From JBBDWJ01 sp040902925 (GTDB taxonomy: Bacteria > Acidobacteriota > Terriglobia > Bryobacterales > UBA6623), in assembly GCA_040902925.1 (NCBI GenBank), contig JBBDWJ010000281.1, positions 1 through 15,038 of the forward strand: a DNA stretch of 15,038 nt, read 5' to 3'. The position numbers were made by a program, and so were the translations under genes. The stretch's first letter is position 1. The number at the start of each line of letters is the position of its first letter. The notes under the pieces are model-generated. The model made no database searches and was not told the DNA's origin. It saw nothing but the letters and a program-made list of their open reading frames with translations. Of the stretch, positions 14,980 through 15,038 are shown one piece after another.

Positions 14980-15038
14980 CTAGTCTTCGTTGAAGTCGGT
15001 GACGACGAACTTGAGCTCGAAAGCCCGGTGGATGAGGT
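14980..15038 (-). CDS. Probable C-terminal end of an unknown minus-strand gene
   Basis: Reading from the right edge on the minus strand gives LIHRAFELKFVVTDFNED and then TAG at 14982-14980. Sixteen of the 18 sense codons end in G or C, matching the window's coding bias. The gene would lie upstream of the S9 peptidase on the same strand. Too little is visible to name a family. The opposite strand is also open (see rejected list). Confidence 0.45.
   Translation of the reverse strand, partial: LIHRAFELKFVVTDFNED

Noticed and set aside
14968..15038. Plus-strand gene start with AGGAG before ATG 14968
   Set aside because: The ribosome site looks good, but third-position G/C is much lower (about 15 of 23) than in the overlapping minus-strand frame (16 of 18). 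Kept only as the alternative.

Overview
This is a GC-rich bacterial chromosome segment. Lipid A-type acyltransferase and secreted-enzyme genes point to a Gram-negative cell. The mix of secreted amidohydrolase, S9 peptidase, large TPR protein, SIMPL protein and a GT-C protein with a discoidin-like tail looks most like Acidobacteriota (Bryobacterales/Solibacter type). That assignment is inference from gene content; no rRNA or other marker is present.

Layout, left to right. The left edge carries the 3' end of an ISKra4-type transposase (+), whose element probably ends near 469. A Gfo/Idh/MocA oxidoreductase (-) follows, then a hairpin-rich gap. Next come a secreted protein of about 15 TPRs (-) and, upstream of it on the same strand, an LpxL/HtrB-like acyltransferase (-). 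A divergent intergenic region with a 16-bp inverted repeat separates these from a secreted SIMPL-domain protein (+). That gene converges, with a 6-bp gap, on an M19 dipeptidase (-). Divergent from the dipeptidase is a two-gene unit (+), a DUF4202 protein and a small NfeD-like membrane protein, joined by an ATGA stop/start overlap. After a bidirectional-looking terminator come a secreted D-aminoacylase-type amidohydrolase (-), a 240-bp divergent region with short repeats and palindromes, a 770-residue GT-C-like membrane protein with a discoidin-like C-terminus (+), and a secreted S9 prolyl-oligopeptidase-family peptidase (-). The right edge holds the probable last codons of another minus-strand gene.

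How the genes may work together. Three hydrolases (M19 dipeptidase, N-acyl-D-amino-acid deacylase type, S9 peptidase) suggest peptide and D-amino-acid scavenging, but they are separate transcription units interrupted by plus-strand genes. The acyltransferase, TPR protein, SIMPL protein and GT-C protein fit an envelope theme. I see no CRISPR array, tRNA, rRNA, phage module or obvious defence system. The most unusual items are the DUF4202-NfeD pair with a possible HD-like metal site, the Glu-for-Cys metal-ligand change in the amidohydrolase, and the GT-C/discoidin fusion.
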